This document shows, in pieces, positions 60,157 through 64,000 of a DNA stretch of 64,000 bases. The notes under the pieces are model-generated. The model was not told where the DNA came from, did no database searches, and saw only the letters and a list, made by a program, of their open reading frames with translations. A program made the position numbers and the translations under genes. The DNA comes from Roseovarius halotolerans (GTDB lineage: Bacteria; Pseudomonadota; Alphaproteobacteria; Rhodobacterales; Rhodobacteraceae). Each line of letters starts with the position of its first letter. Position 1 is the stretch's first letter. The DNA is taken from contig NZ_FWFU01000001.1 in the NCBI RefSeq assembly GCF_900172255.1, positions 310,001 through 374,000 on the forward strand, written 5' to 3'.

Positions 60157-60294
60157 GGGGCAGCCTCGTTTCACTGAATCAGGACCGGTCGCGCCTAGGC
60201 TTGCCGGCATGTTGCCGCACCGGTTCTATGCGACTGCGCCCGGCGTGGCGAGGGTTCATCCCTGATCCCACGTTGTGCCGCAGGCTGGGAACCT

Positions 60295-60334
60295 AAAACG
60301 AAAATGCCCGCGCACCCGAATGGGCGCGCGGGCA
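60295..60334 (-). terminator. Terminator of the betaine ABC operon
   Basis: Read on the minus strand: TGCCCGCGC, 12-base loop, GCGCGGGCA (pairing 60326-60334 with 60305-60313), then TTTTCGTTTT. The 9-bp stem is perfect. It lies about 60 bp after the substrate-binding protein gene. Confidence 0.9.
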
Positions 60335-60394
60335 ATGCCACAAGTCGCGGGGCGGCCGGGATTTCGCGTTGAAACCCCGGCCGGACCTTCACCG

Positions 60395-61447
60395 TTACAT
60401 GCTGGCCGCGTCGCGCGCGGCATCGAGCCAGCCGTCGACCTTGTCGCGGTTGTTCTCGATCCAGGCCGAGGCCTGCTGTTCCAGATCCTCGGGGCTGTCG
60501 GCACCTTCGTTCATCTTCGCGTTCTGATCGAAGATGGCGCTGATCGGAATGCTGGCCTGGCGCAGAAGCTCGGCGGCTGCCGGGTTCTCTTCCAAGAATT
60601 CCGAATTCGCCACGGGCCGGATGTCGTTGGCGGGCCAACCCAGATCACAGGGCTGTTCGCCACGGCAGCCTTCGAGGTCCTCGACGGTGGTGGCATCGGC
60701 CAGATCCGCCTGGTCCTCGGGCAGCTTGGTTTCCTTCATCTGAAGCCAGACGACGTCTTCGCCGGGCGTCAGTTCGCCCACGGTCCAGTTCGGCGTCCAG
60801 GTATAGAAGAAGATCGGCTCACCGCTCTGGAACCGGCCAAGCGCATCGGCCATCGACGCGGAATACCCGGCCTTGATGGCGTTGAAGTCATCGCCCCATT
60901 CATAGGCCTCGAAATGGTGCGAAATCACCGTTTCACATCCCCAGCCCGGCGGGCAGGCGACAAGATCGGCCTTGCCGTCGCCATCGGCGTCGAAAAGTTC
61001 CTGGTTCTCGTCCTTGGTGATGTCCGAGACATAGGTGATGTCATGCTCTTCGGCCGTCTTCTTGTCGATCAGGTAGCCCTGAAGCGCACCGCCCTTGGCG
61101 ACATAACCGATCTTTTCGGCGCCGTTCTCAAAGGCGTCCTCGTAGGAGTTGTGCAGCGGGAACCAGCCGTTCACCCAGAGGTCCACATCGCCCTGCGCCA
61201 CGGTCTGGTAGAAGGGCGGGTTGTCGAGCGTGGTGATGCGCGACACCTCGTAGCCCAGTTCCTGAAGCAACTGGCTGTAGATTTCGGCCTGCCACCAGCC
61301 CGTATCCCAGCCGGCGCGCGCCATGTCGATGCTGACGCCTTCGCCGGGCATGCTTTTCTCTTGGGCTGCCGTCGCGGCGGGCATCGCCACAAGGGCAGCA
61401 ACGGCCATCGTGGTCGTGGTCTTCAGGATCGCTTTCTTGTTGATCAT
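60395..61447 (-). CDS. proX: Glycine betaine/proline ABC transporter substrate-binding protein
   Basis: A 350-residue periplasmic receptor of the OpuAC/ProX family; the signal peptide ends ATAAQ. Family features are DMARAGWDTGWWQAEIYSQLLQELGYEV, DLWVNGWFPLHNSYEDAF and several Trp residues of the aromatic betaine cage (VNGWF, PPGWGCE, YTWTPNW). It has two cysteine pairs (ACPPGWGCE, GCRGEQPCD). It is the last gene of a V-W-X operon on the minus strand and is followed by a terminator. Betaine, proline betaine or a related osmolyte is the expected ligand. Confidence 0.9.
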   Translation of the reverse strand: MINKKAILKTTTTMAVAALVAMPAATAAQEKSMPGEGVSIDMARAGWDTGWWQAEIYSQLLQELGYEVSRITTLDNPPFYQTVAQGDVDLWVNGWFPLHNSYEDAFENGAEKIGYVAKGGALQGYLIDKKTAEEHDITYVSDITKDENQELFDADGDGKADLVACPPGWGCETVISHHFEAYEWGDDFNAIKAGYSASMADALGRFQSGEPIFFYTWTPNWTVGELTPGEDVVWLQMKETKLPEDQADLADATTVEDLEGCRGEQPCDLGWPANDIRPVANSEFLEENPAAAELLRQASIPISAIFDQNAKMNEGADSPEDLEQQASAWIENNRDKVDGWLDAARDAASM

Positions 61448-61570
61448 CGCGAAAGTCCTCCTTCTTCTCGGATTGTCGCCACGCCGGCGTTTCGCGCGCC
61501 GGGGGCGGATCAGCAGTCATGCCGGCAGCGCATGACCGCATGGGATGGGTGTCACGGGTACGCTTCGGCG

Positions 61571-62491
61571 TCAGCCATGCGACGACGTTGCCGGTGCCCG
61601 TTTGCGAAAGAACGATTTAAGTGTCTCCAGCAGCCCCGGCGACTGCCGGGTTGCATCGCTGCCGAGCGCCTGAGTGATCCGGTCGAGGATCATCGCCAGC
61701 AGCACGATCCCGAGGCCGCCTTCGGTGGCCGCACCGACATCAAGCCGCCCCAGCCCGGTATAGACCGTCAGGCCAAGCCCGCCCGCGCCGATCAGGGCCG
61801 CGATCACGGTCATCGAAAGCGCGAGCATCAGGGTCTGGTTCAGCCCCGCCATGATCGTGCGCAGCGCCAGCGGCAACTGCACTTCCCAGAGCACCTGCCT
61901 TGGCGACGAGCCGAAGGCGTAGGCGGCCTCGATCAGGTCGGCGGGGACCGAGCGGATGCCCAGATTGGTAAGGCGGATGATTGGCGGAAGCGCAAAGATG
62001 ATCGTGGCGATGATCCCCGGCGTCATGCCGACGCCGAACAGCATCACGATCGGCACGAGGTAAACGAAGGGCGGAATGGTCTGCATGATGTCGAGCACCG
62101 GGCGGATGCCCTTTTCAAACCCGTCGCGGCGCGCCGCCGCGATCCCGAGGGGCACGCCCACAAGCGCGCAGAACAGCACCGCGGTCAGGATCATCGCCAG
62201 CGTGGTCATGGTCTGCGACCAGACGCCGATCAGATCGACCAAAGCCAGGCTGACAAGGGTGAATGCCGCCAGGCCTCGGCTGGCGACACTCCAGGCGACA
62301 AGCGCAATGACGATGGTGAATATCGGCATCGGGATGGCCTGAAGACCCATGTCGAACCCATCGAGCACCAACGCGATGGGGGTTTGGACCGCCTGAAAGA
62401 CCTCGCGGAAATTCGGCACGAGCCAGTCCTTGATACCGGCCTCGACCCAGGTGTCGAGCGGGATTTCAAAGCTATCGGATGGTTGCCACAT
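61571..62491 (-). CDS. proW: Glycine betaine/proline ABC transporter permease
   Basis: A 306-residue membrane protein beginning with an amphipathic stretch (IPLDTWVEAGIKDWLVPNFREVFQAV) and then about seven helices. The permease EAA-type loop is visible as LIEAAYAFGSSPRQVLWEVQLPLALRTIMAGLNQTLMLALSMTVIAALIGAGGLG, a ProW/OpuAB hallmark. It lies between the ATPase and receptor genes with short gaps (15 and 123 bp). Confidence 0.93.
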   Translation of the reverse strand: MWQPSDSFEIPLDTWVEAGIKDWLVPNFREVFQAVQTPIALVLDGFDMGLQAIPMPIFTIVIALVAWSVASRGLAAFTLVSLALVDLIGVWSQTMTTLAMILTAVLFCALVGVPLGIAAARRDGFEKGIRPVLDIMQTIPPFVYLVPIVMLFGVGMTPGIIATIIFALPPIIRLTNLGIRSVPADLIEAAYAFGSSPRQVLWEVQLPLALRTIMAGLNQTLMLALSMTVIAALIGAGGLGLTVYTGLGRLDVGAATEGGLGIVLLAMILDRITQALGSDATRQSPGLLETLKSFFRKRAPATSSHG

Positions 62492-62506
62492 GGTCGTTTC
62501 TCCCGT

Positions 62507-63739
62507 TCACGCCGAAAACGCAGGCGCGGCGTCAGCGGGTTCGCCGGACTCGCCTGGATTGGTGTTGTCTTGTGCGAGAAGGTCGAACACGGCTTCGGGC
62601 GTGACCACGCCGACGAAATCACCGCTGTCGTCGACAATGGCGACCGGCAGGCCCGAGCGGCACGCGCCGTAAAGCGAGGAGAGACGCGTCTCGGGCCGCG
62701 CGGTCGGGGCCTCGCTTTGCAGCGCATCGTCCAGCGAAGCATTGCGCCGGCCCTCGACCTGCGAGAGGGAACGGCGGGTTATGATCCCGGCTAGCGCGCC
62801 CTTGGCCAGCACATGCACGCTGTCGCGGCCAAGGTCGTCAAGCCGCTGACGTGCGGTGGAGGGATCGTCGGCGTCAAGGTCGAGCGCCTCGGGCACGTCC
62901 ATGACACGGCCTGCATCGAACACACGCGCGCGGTCGATATCCTGCGTGAAGGCGGCGACATAGTCATCCGCCGGGTTGCCGACGATCTCTTCGGCCGTGC
63001 CGACCTGAACGAAACGGCCCTCCTTCATGATGGCGATCCGGTCGCCGAGGGTCAGGGCCTCGTCAAGGTCGTGGGTGATGAAGACGATGGTCTTCTTCAG
63101 CTCGCGCTGGAGGACCAGCAATTCGTTCTGCATGTCCCTGCGAATGAGCGGATCGAGTGCCGAAAAGGGCTCGTCCATCAAGAGGATCTCGGGGTCGACC
63201 GCGAGTCCGCGCGCCAAGCCGACGCGCTGTTGCATCCCGCCCGAGAGGGCCGCTGGACGGCGATCACCCCAGGCAGACAGCCCGACCTTGTCAAGCGCGT
63301 CGCGGGCGCGCTCATGCCGGTCGCTCGCCGGGACGCCCGCGATCTTGAGGCCATATTCAACATTCTCGAGAACCGTCTTGTGCGGGAAAAGCGCGAAATG
63401 CTGAAAGACCATCGTGATCTTTTCTAGCCGAAGCCTGCGCAGCGCCGAGGGATTGGCGGTGCAGACATCCTCGCCGTCGAGATAAATGGCGCCGTCGCTG
63501 GCCTCAACGAGGCGATTCAGCATGCGCACCAGGGTGGATTTGCCTGACCCGGAAAGGCCCATGACGACGAAGACTTCGCCTTCGGCGACGGAAAAATCGA
63601 CGGAATGGACTCCGATTGTCTGTCCGGTCTGGGCAAGAACCTCGTCCTTGGTCTTGCCCTGGCGGATGAGTTCGAGCGCCTCGCGCGGGTCGTCTCCGAA
63701 CACCTTGGAAAGGTTTTCAGCAACGATCTTGTCAGTCAA
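62507..63739 (-). CDS. proV: Glycine betaine/proline ABC transporter ATPase with CBS domains
   Basis: A 410-residue ATPase. It starts IVAENLSKVFGDDPREALELIRQGKTKDEVLAQTGQTIGV, the ProV-specific N-terminus. It has Walker A GLSGSGKST, signature LSGGMQQRVGLARGLA, Walker B ILLMDEPFSALDP and the His switch FITHDLDEAL. Residues 285-390 form a pair of CBS domains (VHVLAKGALAGIITRRSLS, VAIVDDSGDFVGVVTPEAVF), which in OpuA/ProV respond to ionic strength or c-di-AMP. It is the first gene of the operon, with the promoter expected in 63740-63875. Confidence 0.95.
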   Translation of the reverse strand: MTDKIVAENLSKVFGDDPREALELIRQGKTKDEVLAQTGQTIGVHSVDFSVAEGEVFVVMGLSGSGKSTLVRMLNRLVEASDGAIYLDGEDVCTANPSALRRLRLEKITMVFQHFALFPHKTVLENVEYGLKIAGVPASDRHERARDALDKVGLSAWGDRRPAALSGGMQQRVGLARGLAVDPEILLMDEPFSALDPLIRRDMQNELLVLQRELKKTIVFITHDLDEALTLGDRIAIMKEGRFVQVGTAEEIVGNPADDYVAAFTQDIDRARVFDAGRVMDVPEALDLDADDPSTARQRLDDLGRDSVHVLAKGALAGIITRRSLSQVEGRRNASLDDALQSEAPTARPETRLSSLYGACRSGLPVAIVDDSGDFVGVVTPEAVFDLLAQDNTNPGESGEPADAAPAFSA

Positions 63740-63875
63740 AAAAAGCCTCCCGGCCCATGAAATGGGTTAAGCGGACATGATGTTTCGATATGCCGGGGGA
63801 TATGGCAGCCGTAAAACGGTCTTTCAACCCCGTGTCTTTTCGCAAGCCGGATCGGTGGGGCTGGCCGGGTTGGAG

Positions 63876-64000
63876 TTATCGGCGCTGGAACAGGATCATG
63901 ACCAGCGCCAGCAGGCTCGATCCCACCATCAGCAGAAGCGAGACCGCGTTCAGCAACGGTGTCGATCCCTCCTTGAGGCGGTCAAACATGGCGATGGTCA
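63876..64000 (-). CDS. C-terminal end of an ABC transporter permease (truncated by window)
   Basis: On the minus strand the frame entering from the right edge reads TIAMFDRLKEGSTPLLNAVS followed by one hydrophobic helix and ends LFQRR at a TAA (63876-63878). This is the ending typical of PotC/PotI-like permeases of polyamine or related ABC importers (TIxMF.RL..G.TP..NA). Only 41 codons are in the window, and the family call rests on this tail. Confidence 0.6.
   Translation of the reverse strand, partial: TIAMFDRLKEGSTPLLNAVSLLLMVGSSLLALVMILFQRR

Noticed and set aside
60275..62794. An open plus-strand frame of more than 800 codons opposite proX and proW.
   Set aside because: It is antisense to three genes with clear ABC transporter motifs; no own motif or start signal.
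1..64000. CRISPR arrays, insertion sequences, phage genes, rRNA or replication origin.
   Set aside because: No regularly spaced repeats, transposase or integrase motifs, rRNA-like sequence or DnaA-box cluster was noticed on reading through both strands.

Overview
The window is GC-rich, densely packed DNA with many ATGA/TGATG gene overlaps. It looks like a chromosomal segment of an alphaproteobacterium of the Rhodobacterales (Roseobacter/Rhodobacter group). The main evidence is an RpoE-ChrR pair of the Cereibacter sphaeroides type with matching TGATCC promoters, an EnuR-UehABC-Usp ectoine uptake locus, three or more TRAP/ABC osmolyte and acid importers, an AHL synthase and a CtrA-like box. No rRNA, tRNA, IS element, prophage or CRISPR array was seen.

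Layout. 1-2.7 kb: end of a dynamin-like protein, a small dynamin-type GTPase and two uncharacterised genes in one operon. 2.8-8.1 kb: a signalling block with a multi-TM histidine kinase, a LuxI-type AHL synthase without a LuxR, and two divergent paralogous response regulators whose output domains look like GGDEF domains that lost the GGDEF residues. 8.1-11.4 kb: SelD (fused to an FAD oxidoreductase) and the tRNA 2-selenouridine synthase, tail to tail. 11.5-16.6 kb: enuR, uehABC and usp, with no ectoine degradation genes beside them. 16.6-20.8 kb: an RND pump and its adaptor. 21.2-25.4 kb: a GFA protein, a decayed duplicate of an iclR 3' end, iclR, malate synthase G and glcG. 25.5-30.8 kb: the imelysin / di-haem oxidoreductase / imelysin / DUF1513 periplasmic cluster. 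30.8-36.4 kb: a cobalamin riboswitch controlling btuB, btuF, btuC, btuD and cbiZ. 36.6-44.9 kb: an orphan sensor kinase, then a haem acquisition operon (IsdG-like monooxygenase, TonB receptor, SbmA/BacA-type ABC protein, HemS/ChuX-like protein, ChaN). 45-52.7 kb: rpoE-chrR and its divergent lipid/redox regulon. 52.9-56.5 kb: SulP transporter, tandem Usp and an MFS protein. 56.7-59.7 kb: a second TRAP transporter. 59.7-64 kb: a NUDIX hydrolase, a glycine betaine/proline-type ABC importer and the end of another ABC permease.

How parts work together. The rpoE-chrR block is the best-supported regulatory circuit: three copies of TGATCC-N18-TA(t/a) precede rpoE, the divergent DUF1365/SDR pair and the FAD-oxidoreductase/methyltransferase operon, so one singlet-oxygen type stress switch should drive all three. 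EnuR carries a lysine at position 302 in its aminotransferase-like domain and lies beside a direct repeat with a 32-bp period in front of uehA. The B12 block is a complete outer-membrane-to-cytoplasm scavenging route ending in CbiZ remodelling. The haem block is also a complete route, but uses an ABC_membrane_2 fusion protein where HmuTUV is usual. The least understood and most interesting pieces are the AHL/kinase/degenerate-GGDEF signalling block, the SbmA-like haem operon, and a hairpin-rich intergenic RNA candidate before the SulP gene.

All family names come from reading motifs and from memory of the families; no database search was run.
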